64,000 bases of DNA from contig CAZYWZ010000015.1 of assembly GCA_964651705.1 (NCBI GenBank), positions 1 to 64,000 of the forward strand, in the 5' to 3' direction. The notes below the pieces were generated by a model. The model was given only the letters and a program-made list of their open reading frames with translations. It did not search any database and was not told the DNA's origin. The position numbers were made by a program, and so were the translations under genes. The DNA is from JADLBR01 sp964651705. GTDB taxonomy: Bacteria > Verrucomicrobiota > Verrucomicrobiia > JADLBR01. Of this stretch, positions 33,956-43,441 are shown piece by piece; position 1 is the first letter of the stretch; every line of letters starts with the position of its first letter.

Positions 33956-35110
33956 ATGCGCTCCCGCGCCACACAGAGACGCATCCTGCACGTCGATATG
34001 GACGCGTTCTTCGCCTCGGTCGAACAGCGCGACCACCCCGAGTGGCGCGGCAAACCCGTCATCGTCGGCGCCCCCCCGGAGCGCCGCGGCGTCGTCTGCG
34101 CCGCGAGCTACGAGGCGCGGAAATTCGGCGTGCGCTCCGCCATGCCCTCCCGGACCGCCGGGAGACTCTGCCCGAACGGCATCTTCGTCCCACCCGACTT
34201 CGCCCGATACAGCGCCGCCTCCGACCAGATCATGGCGATCCTCCGCGACGTCTCCCCGCTCGTCGAACCGCTGTCGATCGACGAGGCCTTCGTCGATATC
34301 TCCGCCGCGGCCCCCGACATCCGCGCGGCAGCCTCCCTCGCGCGCGACCTCAAGGCCCGCATCCGCGAGCGCCTCCACCTCACCGCCAGCATCGGCGTCG
34401 CCCCCAATAAGTTCCTCGCCAAACTCGCCAGCGACCTCCACAAGCCCGATGGCCTGACCGTCATCCCCGAGGAGGAGAAAATCGCCTTCCTCCGCCCCCT
34501 CCCCGTCTCCCGCATCTGGGGCGTCGGCCCAAAAACCGAGGCCGCCCTCCAAGAGATCGGCATCCGCACCATCGCCGATATCCAGGACTTCCCCGGCGAC
34601 CTCCGCCGCCTCCTGGGCGCCTACGCCGAGGACCTGCGCGCCCTCGCCTTCGGCGACGACGACCGCCCCGTCGAGACCGCGCACGAAAGAAACTCCATCA
34701 GCAGCGAGGAAACTTTCGACCGCGATACCCGCAGCACCGCCCTCATCCGCCAGACCGTACTCGCCCAGGCCGCCGAGGTCGCCACCGCCCTGCGCGAAAA
34801 ACGCCTCGCCGGACGCACCGTCCACATCAAGCTCCGCTTCGCCGATTTCACCACCCTCACCCGCCAGAAAAAACTCGGCCACGCCACCCAGGACGAAACC
34901 GAGATCTTTCGCGTCGCCTGGACCCTCCTGGAACGCCAGCGCGGCACCGGCAAGGCCGTCCGACTCGTCGGCACCGGCGTCGCCTCCCTCGAACCCGAGG
35001 GCCTCCAGCCAGACCTCTTTGACGAAACCGCCCGCCGCCGCGCCAGCCTCGCCAGGGCCGCCGACGCCATCAACGCCCGGTTCGGCCCGGGCAGCGTGAG
35101 GCGGGGTTAG
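33956..35110 (+). CDS. dinB: DNA polymerase IV
   Basis: Y-family translesion polymerase, 384 residues. The palm carboxylates are D14 and D16 (VDMDAFFASVEQ) and D109-E110 (SIDEAFVD). SYEARKFGVRSAMP is the family finger motif, and the helix-hairpin-helix segment ISRIWGVGPKTE is represented by SRIWGVGPKTE. The little-finger domain covers about 240-355. QPDLF near residue 364 is the beta-clamp-binding peptide. Its stop codon overlaps the stop of the convergent LysR gene by 4 bases. No LexA-type box was recognised upstream, so SOS control cannot be claimed. Confidence 0.96.
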   Translation: MRSRATQRRILHVDMDAFFASVEQRDHPEWRGKPVIVGAPPERRGVVCAASYEARKFGVRSAMPSRTAGRLCPNGIFVPPDFARYSAASDQIMAILRDVSPLVEPLSIDEAFVDISAAAPDIRAAASLARDLKARIRERLHLTASIGVAPNKFLAKLASDLHKPDGLTVIPEEEKIAFLRPLPVSRIWGVGPKTEAALQEIGIRTIADIQDFPGDLRRLLGAYAEDLRALAFGDDDRPVETAHERNSISSEETFDRDTRSTALIRQTVLAQAAEVATALREKRLAGRTVHIKLRFADFTTLTRQKKLGHATQDETEIFRVAWTLLERQRGTGKAVRLVGTGVASLEPEGLQPDLFDETARRRASLARAADAINARFGPGSVRRG

Positions 35111-36003
35111 CTCTCCTTCCCCTCCGGCTTCTTCCGAAGGGTCTCGAGAAATTTCTTTAGCGCCGGGGAGAGGATGCGCCCGTTTCGGTAGAGGATGCCC
35201 AGCGGCCGATGGAAGTCCCCGCCCGAGATCTCGAGGGCCTTGAGCGTCCCGTTGCGGACCTCCTGCTCCACCGTGGCCCGCGGCACGATCGACACGCCCG
35301 CGTCGATCTCGACGGCGCGCTTCACCGTCTCGACGTTGTCGAACTCCATCACCGGCTTCACCTCTAGCCCCCTCTCGCGGAACATCCGGTCCACCGCCCT
35401 CCGCGTCGGGATGTCCGACTCGAAACCGACGAATTTCGCCTTCGCCACCTCCGCCAGCCGGGCGCTCCCGCCCTTTGCCAGCGCGTTCTCCGGCGAGCAG
35501 ATCAGCACCAGCTTGTCCTTGCGAAAGGCCTCCACCTTGATGTTCTTGCGCTGCGCGGGAAACGCCACCAGCCCGATGTCCACCGTCCCCTGCAAGATGT
35601 CCTCGTACACCTGGTTCGACCGCCGGTATTCCACGTGCACGTTGACCTGCGGGTACTCCTTCAGGAACGCCTTGAGGTACGGCGGCAACTCGTGCAGCCC
35701 GATGCTGTACACCGTCGCCACCCGGATCGTCCCCGAGATCACCCCGCGCAGCTCCTGAAACTGGTGCTGCAACCCCTCGTAGAGCTGGATAACGTGCCGG
35801 CTCGTCTGGTACAGCATCTGCCCCTCGCGCGTCAGCCCGAACTTCTTGCTCGTCCGCTCGATGAGCGGAATCCCAAACCTCTCCTCCATCGCGCGCACCT
35901 GCTGTGACACCGCCGACTGCGTCACGTAGTTTAGCTGCGCCGCCTTGCTGAAGCTCTGCGTCTCGACCAGATCCCTAAATACCTTGAAGCTTTCAACTTG
36001 CAT
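35107..36003 (-). CDS. LysR-family transcriptional regulator
   Basis: 298 residues. The N-terminal winged helix-turn-helix covers 1-60 (FSKAAQLNYVTQSAVSQQVRAMEERFG) and a type-2 periplasmic-binding-protein-like effector domain covers about 90-295 (IRVATVYSIGLHELPPYLKAF, VDIGLVAFP). The overall pattern is close to CysL/CbbR-like regulators, which often sense metabolites of sulfur or carbon assimilation; the effector cannot be deduced. It is divergent from yggS with a 54-base gap, the usual place for a LysR operator. That gap contains a TTAC...TAAGGT...CCTAA stretch of partial symmetry. It ends overlapping dinB by 4 bases. Confidence 0.93.
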   Translation of the reverse strand: MQVESFKVFRDLVETQSFSKAAQLNYVTQSAVSQQVRAMEERFGIPLIERTSKKFGLTREGQMLYQTSRHVIQLYEGLQHQFQELRGVISGTIRVATVYSIGLHELPPYLKAFLKEYPQVNVHVEYRRSNQVYEDILQGTVDIGLVAFPAQRKNIKVEAFRKDKLVLICSPENALAKGGSARLAEVAKAKFVGFESDIPTRRAVDRMFRERGLEVKPVMEFDNVETVKRAVEIDAGVSIVPRATVEQEVRNGTLKALEISGGDFHRPLGILYRNGRILSPALKKFLETLRKKPEGKES

Positions 36004-36057
36004 CCCTTTTTACATAAGGTAGCCTAATCGCGCAGTCAACAGCAAAAACGTCGGGTT

Positions 36058-36783
36058 ATGCGGGAATTCGCGGGACGCCTCTCCGGGGTATTGGAACAGA
36101 TCGCCGCCGCCGCCGGGCGCGCCGGACGGGATCCCTCCTCGGTGCGCCTGATGGGGGTGACCAAGACCCGCCTGCCGGAAGAGGTCGCCGAGGCCGTGCG
36201 CGAAGGTTTGGATCTCTTCGGCGAGAACAAAGTCCAGGAGGCCCGCGCGAAGATCCCGCTGTGCCCCTCGGCCGCCGAGTGGCACTTCATCGGTCACCTG
36301 CAGAGCAACAAGGCGCGGCACGCCGCGGCCCTCTTCTCCTGCATCCAGACCATCGACACCCCGGGCATCGCGGATGCCCTCGGCCGGGAGGCCGAGAGAT
36401 GCGGGCGCTGCCTCGAGGTCATGATTGAGGTCAACGTCTCGGGCGAGCGGAGCAAGTTCGGCGCGTGCCCGGAGGCGCTTCCCGCGCTGCTGGACGCCGT
36501 GAATGGCACCCCCCGCCTTCGCCTCATCGGCCTGATGACCATGGCCCCTTACGCCGAGGATCCCGAGGAGGCCAGGCCCTTCTTCGCCCGATTGCGCGAA
36601 CTCCGCGATGAGGCCACCCGCCGATCCGGCCTCGCGCTACCCGAGCTTTCCATGGGCATGAGCGGTGACTTTCCCGTCGCCATCGAGGAGGGCAGCACCC
36701 TGGTCCGGATCGGCACCGCCCTCTTCGGCCCGAGGAAATCCCTCGCCTCCCGCCGGCCCATCGACCCGGCCGACGGGCCGTGA
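36058..36783 (+). CDS. yggS: YggS-family PLP homeostasis protein
   Basis: 241-residue PLP-binding protein of the alanine-racemase-like barrel fold without racemase activity; it buffers free pyridoxal phosphate and affects amino-acid and keto-acid balance. The PLP lysine is K36 in GVTKTR, the same position as in E. coli. Other family blocks: LFGENKVQEA, WHFIGHLQSNKA, MIEVNVSGERSKFG, GLMTMAPYAED and LSMGMSGDFPVAIEEGSTLVR. Starts 54 bases from the divergent LysR gene. Its last 147 bases run antisense to the 3' end of the DUF2851 gene. Confidence 0.95.
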   Translation: MREFAGRLSGVLEQIAAAAGRAGRDPSSVRLMGVTKTRLPEEVAEAVREGLDLFGENKVQEARAKIPLCPSAAEWHFIGHLQSNKARHAAALFSCIQTIDTPGIADALGREAERCGRCLEVMIEVNVSGERSKFGACPEALPALLDAVNGTPRLRLIGLMTMAPYAEDPEEARPFFARLRELRDEATRRSGLALPELSMGMSGDFPVAIEEGSTLVRIGTALFGPRKSLASRRPIDPADGP

Positions 36784-38160
36784 CTCCCCTCCCGCCCACC
36801 CCGCGACGATGTCCGGCATGGGGCACGCCCCGCAGTCGGTGGCATCCGTGGCGCAGAAACCGTGGTAGATGTGGAGGAGCCCCTGCTGCTCCAGCGCGCA
36901 CGAGGGTCGAAAGGCGCCCGCGCCACCGCCCAGCAACCGCTCCGCGGCGATGCGCAACAGCCGGTTCGGCTGTGATGCCGGCAGCGCCTCCAGCGCCGGC
37001 GCCGGGCCGCCGCGCTGCGCCAAGATCCACGGCGCCGCCACGTTCACCACCAGATCCCGCACCCGCGACTCCCCGATCAGCGCCAGCCGCGCCGGCGCAG
37101 GCTCCGATCCCAGCGCCGCATGGCGCTCAAAATACTCGTGCCGCAGGCCGACCAGCGCCAATGAAAAGCCTTCGAGATCCCCCCGCTTCAGCGCGGCCAA
37201 CAGCCGCCGCAGCGCGCCTCCCACCGCCGCCAGCGCCCCCACGCGGCGATGGGGATGATTCGCCGGGCGGCAGCGCCTACGATGCCATAGATGGTCCGGA
37301 ACCGGCGCGGTCCCGGGCGACCCCGCCATGGTCCACCATTCCCTCCAGAGGACCATGGCGTGATCCCGCCCCTCGCCGCGCCATGACGCGACCTCGAACC
37401 TCGGCAGAAACCCCGCCAGCCCAAATAGCCACGCCTCCCTCCCGACCGGCGACATCTTCGTCGCCGGCCGCGCCCGCGCCTTCCGCGCCAATAGCCGGAA
37501 GGCCACCTGATTCTCGCGGTACCCCAGGCCCTCCGCCACCGCTTCCCATAGCGTCTGCATCGGCCCATCCCGCCGCCATTGCCGCGCCAGCCGCGCCGCT
37601 TTCAGCGACAACCGATGCCGCCCCGCCTCCCGCAGCAGCCCGCGCACCGCCCCTGACGCGAGCCCCGACAGCCGCGCGGCGCACGCCCCGGGATGCGCCA
37701 CCCGCTCAGGCCCCGTCCACCCCCTCGGTGGCAATCGAGCCAGGAGGACACCCGCCGATTCCGCCAGTTGCGACCCCAGTTCTACGGTCGGGATCAGCGC
37801 GCCACACTCCAGCCGCGCCGGCGCAGCACCCGCCAGCGCCACGTGGAGCACCACGCCGTTGTAAGCCGGATCCCGATGATGCCCATGCCGCACCCAGTCC
37901 CCCGCTTCCAGATGCAACTCGATGTCCCCATGCCGCAGCACCCGCTCCGCGAAGCGCACCGCCGCATCCCGAAAATCCGGCCCCCCCTCCCGGTTCCACC
38001 AGCCCGTTTGAACGATCTCGACCCTCTGCCCGTCTGACGTGGTGAGGCGCCTCGGCAGGGCGTGTTCGAACCATAGCCGCTGCAGGGCCGCCTCGTTAAA
38101 ACCACGGCAGGCGCCAGGCGAATCCCGCAAAATGCGGGTAAATTGTGTTTCCCGTTCCAA
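36637..38160 (-). CDS. DUF2851-family protein
   Basis: 507 residues from a TTG at 38160, with AGGG just upstream; no closer ATG keeps the conserved N terminus. The family start LQRLWFEHALPRRLTTSDG, then WWNREGGPDFRDAAV and GDIELHLEAGDWVRHGHHRD, identify DUF2851 (PF11013), whose function is unknown. A C-terminal Cys cluster (FCATDATDCGACPMP) near 440 may bind zinc or a cofactor. After it, about 60 residues of Gly/Asp-rich sequence run antisense across the end of yggS and look like a readthrough tail rather than a domain. It is divergent from the HtrA stump. Confidence 0.82.
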   Translation of the reverse strand: MERETQFTRILRDSPGACRGFNEAALQRLWFEHALPRRLTTSDGQRVEIVQTGWWNREGGPDFRDAAVRFAERVLRHGDIELHLEAGDWVRHGHHRDPAYNGVVLHVALAGAAPARLECGALIPTVELGSQLAESAGVLLARLPPRGWTGPERVAHPGACAARLSGLASGAVRGLLREAGRHRLSLKAARLARQWRRDGPMQTLWEAVAEGLGYRENQVAFRLLARKARARPATKMSPVGREAWLFGLAGFLPRFEVASWRGEGRDHAMVLWREWWTMAGSPGTAPVPDHLWHRRRCRPANHPHRRVGALAAVGGALRRLLAALKRGDLEGFSLALVGLRHEYFERHAALGSEPAPARLALIGESRVRDLVVNVAAPWILAQRGGPAPALEALPASQPNRLLRIAAERLLGGGAGAFRPSCALEQQGLLHIYHGFCATDATDCGACPMPDIVAGWAGGESRPVGRVDGPAGGEGFPRAEEGGADPDQGAALLDGDGKVTAHAHGKLG

Positions 38161-38206
38161 AACCCTAGGGCATCATGTAACGCCAACCGCGGCCGAGAGC
38201 AAGCAC

Positions 38207-38440
38207 ATGTCAGACAACAAATGGACCACCGCATCCGCGGTCGCCGCCGGAGTCCTCCTCGGCACCGTCGGCGCGATCGCTTGGCTCTCCGGCGGGGCCT
38301 CCGCCAATCCCCCACCGCCCCCTCCCGCACAAGGCCATCCCGCCAACCCCGAACCCGCCGACGAACCCATCGTCCGCGCCGTCGCCAAAACTCTCCCCGC
38401 CGTCGTCAATATCAACGCCGAGCGCCTCGTCGCACGATGA
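38207..38440 (+). pseudogene. Truncated HtrA/DegP-like serine protease (N-terminal stump)
   Basis: A 77-codon frame begins at 38207 with GAGAG upstream. It shows a membrane anchor/signal segment (AVAAGVLLGTVGAIAWLSGG), a Pro-rich linker, then VRAVAKTLPAVVNINAERLV, which matches the first conserved strand of HtrA/DegP proteases (consensus VxPAVVNI). It stops at VAR with TGA; none of the His-Asp-Ser catalytic domain or PDZ domains follows in any frame before the ABC operon at 38513. This looks like a deletion remnant. A short membrane peptide that has kept a role cannot be excluded. Confidence 0.65.
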
Positions 38441-38512
38441 CAACCACCGCACCACCCAAACCAATCAGCCTTGACATGAGAATTGGAACCAGTTGATCCT
38501 ATGGGGGTTGTG

Positions 38513-39444
<932 letters not shown>

Positions 39445-39448
<4 letters not shown>

Positions 39449-40200
39449 GCCCTCGCACCATCGCCATCCAGTACCGCCGCGAGATACTCTCGCTCTTCGT
39501 CTCGCCCATCGCCTACGTCGTCGGCTTCTGCTTCCTCACCGTCGCCGGCTGGGCCTTCTACGTCTCGGTCCACGCCCTCAACCAAGAGGCCACCCAATGG
39601 ACCGTCACCGAATTCTTCTTCAACGGCTTCCCCATCTGGTTCGCCCAGGTCGTCGTCATGCCCGTCATCACCATGCGCATCTTCTCGGAGGAATATAGCC
39701 AGGGCACCTTCGAGGGCCTCATGACCGCGCCGGTCCGCGACTGGGAGGTCGTCCTCGCGAAGTACTTCGCCGTCCTCACCCTTTACGCCGCCATCTGGCT
39801 GCCCACCCTCCTGTCCCTCCCCACCTTCCGCCTCGTCTCGCTCGCCGACGTCCCGCTCGCCGCCGGACCCACCTGGTGCAGCTACCTCATGGTCCTCTTC
39901 ATGGGCCTCCTCTTCGCCTCCTTCGGGCTCCTCGCCTCCGCCCTCACCCGAAACCAGATCGTCGCCGCCATCCTCTCCTTCTCCATGACCGCCCTCTTCT
40001 TCTTCGCCGGCCTCTTCATCTTCCTCGACATCCCGGGCCCCTTCCGCGAGTTCCTCTACTACATCTCCGTCTTCGACCACATGGAGAGATTCTCCCGCGG
40101 CCTCGTCACCACCAAGGTCCCCGTGTTTTACCTCTCCCTCACCGCGATCATGCTCTTCGCCACCAAGTGCGTGATCGAAAGCCGCCGCTGGAGGAGCTGA
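39445..40200 (+). CDS. ABC-2 type permease (GldF-like)
   Basis: 251-residue inner-membrane protein with six helices: about 20-45, 60-85, 105-130, 140-165, 175-200 and 225-245. SEEYSQGTFEGLMTAPV between helices 2 and 3 is the characteristic cytoplasmic motif of this permease group (usually KxxGTxExLLTxPV). ATG at 39445 overlaps the ATPase stop (ATGA), indicating translational coupling. Partner of the upstream ATPase; the transported substrate is unknown. Confidence 0.93.
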
Positions 40201-40203
40201 CCC

Positions 40204-41670
40204 ATGCCCGGACAGAAAAGACCGGCGGCAAAGCGCCCCTCCCGCGCCGCGATCGGCGGAAACGTCACCGTCTCTCTCGCGCTGGCCTGCCTCTTCGCCG
40301 GCATGATCAACTACCTGTCCTTCCGCCACCACCTGACCATCGACCTCTCAGCCTCCGGCTCCTTCACGCTCTCCGAAAAAACCCGCAACCTCCTCCGGTC
40401 CCTCGAGTCGCCCATCCGCATCTTCTTGCTCTTCAACGCCGACGCCACCGGCTACACCGAGGTCCGCGGCCTCCTCGAGCGCTACCGCGACGAGGGCTCC
40501 GGCCGCGTCCGCCTCGAGGTCATCGAGCGATTCGTCGAGCGCGCCCGCGCCGAGGCCCTCGCCGCAGAATTTCGCATCGCCTCCGAGGAAGACGTGATCG
40601 CCATCCGCGCCGGCGACGACTATCGCGTCATCCCCTCCTCCGATCTCTTCGAACTCGACACCGGCCCCCCGTTCGGCGACCGCGTGGGCGCCTTCTACGT
40701 CGAGGATCGCGTCACCTCCGCCATCGCCTCCCTCGTCTCGGGCAGACGCAAGAAGGTCTATTTCACCGAGGGCCACGGCGAGGCCGACCCCACCTCCAAA
40801 GAGGACCGCGACATGTCCGAGCTCGGGGAACGGATCCGGGGCGACAACGCCGACGTGGCCAAGGTCAACCTCCTCATCGGCCAGCAGATCCCCGGGGACG
40901 CCGATGTCCTCGTCATCGCTGGCCCGCGCTCGCCCTTCCAACACCAGGAGCTCGAACTCCTCAACGGCTATCTCGGCCGCGGTGGCAACCTCCTCGTGAT
41001 GCTGGACCCGGGCCGCCCCCATGGCCTCGATCCCCTCCTCGAACGGATGGGCGTCAATGCCCGCGACGACGTCGCCGTCTGGCCAGCCCGCATCGCCGGC
41101 GCGCCCGTCCTCGTCCAGACCATCCCGGCGGAGACCTATGGCGCCCACCCCATCGTCGCCCGATTCCAGCGGGTCAACCTCCTCTTCCACAACACCCGTT
41201 CCTTCACCCGCGCCCCCACCTCCGCGGGCACCGGCGCCCAAGTGACCGAACTGGCACTCTCCCCCGCCTCCGCCTGGGGCGAGACCGATGGCCTCTCCGA
41301 TGCCGCTAACTTCGACGAGGGCCGCGACTACCGCGGCCCCCTCTGCCTCGCCATCGCCGTCGATAGCGGTCGGGTCGGCAACGAGAATGTCGACCTCGCA
41401 GGCGCGCGCCTCGTCGCCGCCGGCTGCTCCGGCATCTTCACCAACGAGGGCCTCCGGCGGTCGCCCGTGGCCGCCGACCTCGCCCTCAACGCGATCAATT
41501 GGATGGTCAGGCAAGAGCGGCTCATCGGCATCGCCCCCAAGCAACCGCGCCGCCACGGTTACTCCCTCTCCGTCGCCCAGCTCACAACCCTCGCCGTCCT
41601 CGTCGGGCTCGTCATCCCAGCCAGCGTGCTGTTGGTCGGCGCGGCCGCATGGTTCCAGCGACGCTCCTAG
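40204..41670 (+). CDS. GldG-like ABC auxiliary protein (PF09822 type)
   Basis: 488 residues. A cytoplasmic basic N terminus, helix at about 20-38, a long extracytoplasmic part, and a C-terminal helix (about 460-482, LTTLAVLVGLVIPASVLLVGAAAWF). FTLSEKTRNLLRSLESPIRIFLLF near 55 and VYFTEGHGEAD near 188 are landmarks of the auxiliary domain; LLVMLDPGR near 265 follows. Such proteins accompany GldA/GldF-type transporters and are needed for gliding or envelope functions in other bacteria. Three bases separate it from the permease gene and 7 from the DUF4340 gene. Confidence 0.9.
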   Translation: MPGQKRPAAKRPSRAAIGGNVTVSLALACLFAGMINYLSFRHHLTIDLSASGSFTLSEKTRNLLRSLESPIRIFLLFNADATGYTEVRGLLERYRDEGSGRVRLEVIERFVERARAEALAAEFRIASEEDVIAIRAGDDYRVIPSSDLFELDTGPPFGDRVGAFYVEDRVTSAIASLVSGRRKKVYFTEGHGEADPTSKEDRDMSELGERIRGDNADVAKVNLLIGQQIPGDADVLVIAGPRSPFQHQELELLNGYLGRGGNLLVMLDPGRPHGLDPLLERMGVNARDDVAVWPARIAGAPVLVQTIPAETYGAHPIVARFQRVNLLFHNTRSFTRAPTSAGTGAQVTELALSPASAWGETDGLSDAANFDEGRDYRGPLCLAIAVDSGRVGNENVDLAGARLVAAGCSGIFTNEGLRRSPVAADLALNAINWMVRQERLIGIAPKQPRRHGYSLSVAQLTTLAVLVGLVIPASVLLVGAAAWFQRRS

Positions 41671-41677
41671 GATCCCG

Positions 41678-43441
41678 ATGAATCGTGCCACCCCAATTGT
41701 CCTCGCAGTCCTCTGCGCCCTGCTCGCCGCCTTCATCCTCTTCTTCGAAACGGAATGGCAATCCACCGACGAAGTGCTCGAGCGCGCCGAACGCCTATAC
41801 CACATCCCCGCCGGCGAGATCGACTGGCTGTCCGTCAAGAATCCCGCCGATCGCGTCGTCATGAAAAAGTCGGGCGGCAAGTGGAAACTCGAGGAACCCG
41901 TCGAACTGCCTGCCGATAACCCGGCCGTCGCCTCATTCGTCCGGCGCCTCGCCGACCTCGAGTTCGTCCGCCAGTTCGACGCGCCCGACATCGAAAAGGG
42001 CCTCGAGGTCTATGGGCTCGTCCCCCCAACCGTCGTGCTCCGCGCCCGATGGGATGGCGAGGAGATCGAACTCCGCCTCGGCGCGCGCACCCCAACCGGA
42101 ACCGGCGTCTACGCCCAGACCCGCAAGAACGTCCGCCGCGTCTACGCGATCGATGCCGCGATCCTCGACATCCTATCCCGCCCAGCCTCCGATTGGAGGA
42201 GCCGCGATCTTATCGATTTCGACCCCGAGAGGGTCGAGGAGATCCGCCTCTTGGGCCCCGCCTCAAAAATCCGCATCGAGCGCCGCGGCGACCGATGGTT
42301 CATGAAAAGCCCCCTGAGCGCCCGCGCCTCCGCCGCGCGGGTCCGCGCGACCATCACCGCGCTCGACCGTTCCCAGATCGAACGTTTCGTCGCGGACGAC
42401 GATGCCCGGCTCGAGGACTTCGGCCTCCGGGAACCGCGCCTCACGGCGCACCTCGAGGTGCGCGATGGCGAGGATGCCGAAGTCCAGTTCGGCGCCCCAG
42501 ACCCCGAACGGCCCGGGGCCATCTTCGTCAGGTGCCTGGAGGCCTCCTCGATCGTCTCGGTGTCCACAAACCTCCTCGCCGGCCTGGAGATCAAGCCGGA
42601 GGAGTTTCGGGATCGCCAACTCATCCCCGTCGATGCCGCCGCCGTCGAACGCGTGGTCCTCACCCGCGCCGAAACCCGGATGGAGGCGATCCGCCGCGGC
42701 GGCGCCTGGGAGATCGTCCGACCCGGCGAACTGGAGACTTCCCCGGCCGACGGCGCCGCCGTCGCCCGTTTCGTCCGCCACTGCTGCGGTATCCAGGTCG
42801 CCCAATTCGTCGCGGACGCCGTCACCGATCCCGCGGAACTCGGCCTGGACGAACCCTCCGCGCGCGTCGAGTTTTGGACGGCCGCCGGATCCGGGCCCTC
42901 GGAGGGCAGACCAGAGGCGGGCGGACGCAGGCTCGATGCCACCCTCCTCGTCGGCCCGCCAAAAGACGGCGCCCACAACTGCGTCGTCGATCCCGAGCCC
43001 TTTGTCCTCGCGATCACCAAAGAGGATTTCGCGCCCCTCCAGATCGAGCCATGGGCGTGGCGCACCCCCACTGTCTGGAAACTCGATGGCCCCGTAACCG
43101 CCTTCTCCGTGCGACGCGGCACGGCGCAGTGCCTCGTGTCACGCGCCGACGGCGGGTGGACCGCGGAACCACCCGGCCCCATCGAGCCGGCGGCGGCCGC
43201 CGCCGCCGCCGACATCCTCGCCTCCCTCCAGGCCCGCGCCTGGCTCGGCCCAGACCCCCCACGCACCCTGTACGACCCCGCGGTCACATTTTCCATCCGG
43301 GACACCGCCGTCCTCCGCATCTGGCAGGATGGCGAACGCTGGATTGCCTGGGCCGAGGGCGGAGGCGCCCCGAACCTCTTCTTCGAACTCACCCCCGCCG
43401 AAGCCCAACTGCTGAACCATCCGATCCGCCAAACCCCTTGA
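41678..43441 (+). CDS. DUF4340-domain protein
   Basis: 587 residues. One N-terminal helix (TPIVLAVLCALLAAFILFF) anchors a large extracytoplasmic region. The repeated pattern RVVMKKSGGKWKLEEPV ... DPERVEEIRLL ... KIRIERRGDRWFMKSP ... VERVVLTRAETRMEAIRRGGAWEIVRP shows three to four copies of the DUF4340 beta module. Proteins of this kind are found next to GldG-like proteins in many Bacteroidota and PVC genomes; their function is not established. Starts 7 bases after the GldG-like stop. Its TGA overlaps the next start (TTGA). Confidence 0.88.
   Translation: MNRATPIVLAVLCALLAAFILFFETEWQSTDEVLERAERLYHIPAGEIDWLSVKNPADRVVMKKSGGKWKLEEPVELPADNPAVASFVRRLADLEFVRQFDAPDIEKGLEVYGLVPPTVVLRARWDGEEIELRLGARTPTGTGVYAQTRKNVRRVYAIDAAILDILSRPASDWRSRDLIDFDPERVEEIRLLGPASKIRIERRGDRWFMKSPLSARASAARVRATITALDRSQIERFVADDDARLEDFGLREPRLTAHLEVRDGEDAEVQFGAPDPERPGAIFVRCLEASSIVSVSTNLLAGLEIKPEEFRDRQLIPVDAAAVERVVLTRAETRMEAIRRGGAWEIVRPGELETSPADGAAVARFVRHCCGIQVAQFVADAVTDPAELGLDEPSARVEFWTAAGSGPSEGRPEAGGRRLDATLLVGPPKDGAHNCVVDPEPFVLAITKEDFAPLQIEPWAWRTPTVWKLDGPVTAFSVRRGTAQCLVSRADGGWTAEPPGPIEPAAAAAAADILASLQARAWLGPDPPRTLYDPAVTFSIRDTAVLRIWQDGERWIAWAEGGGAPNLFFELTPAEAQLLNHPIRQTP

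Noticed and set aside
38471..38502. TTGACA as a -35 box for the ABC operon
   Set aside because: No acceptable -10 at 16-18 bases (TGATCC only), and the transcript would be nearly leaderless.
42049..43437. Upstream extension of the AsmA-like frame
   Set aside because: It overlaps the DUF4340 gene in another frame with Arg/Pro-rich nonsense sequence; the protein-like region begins only after 43438.
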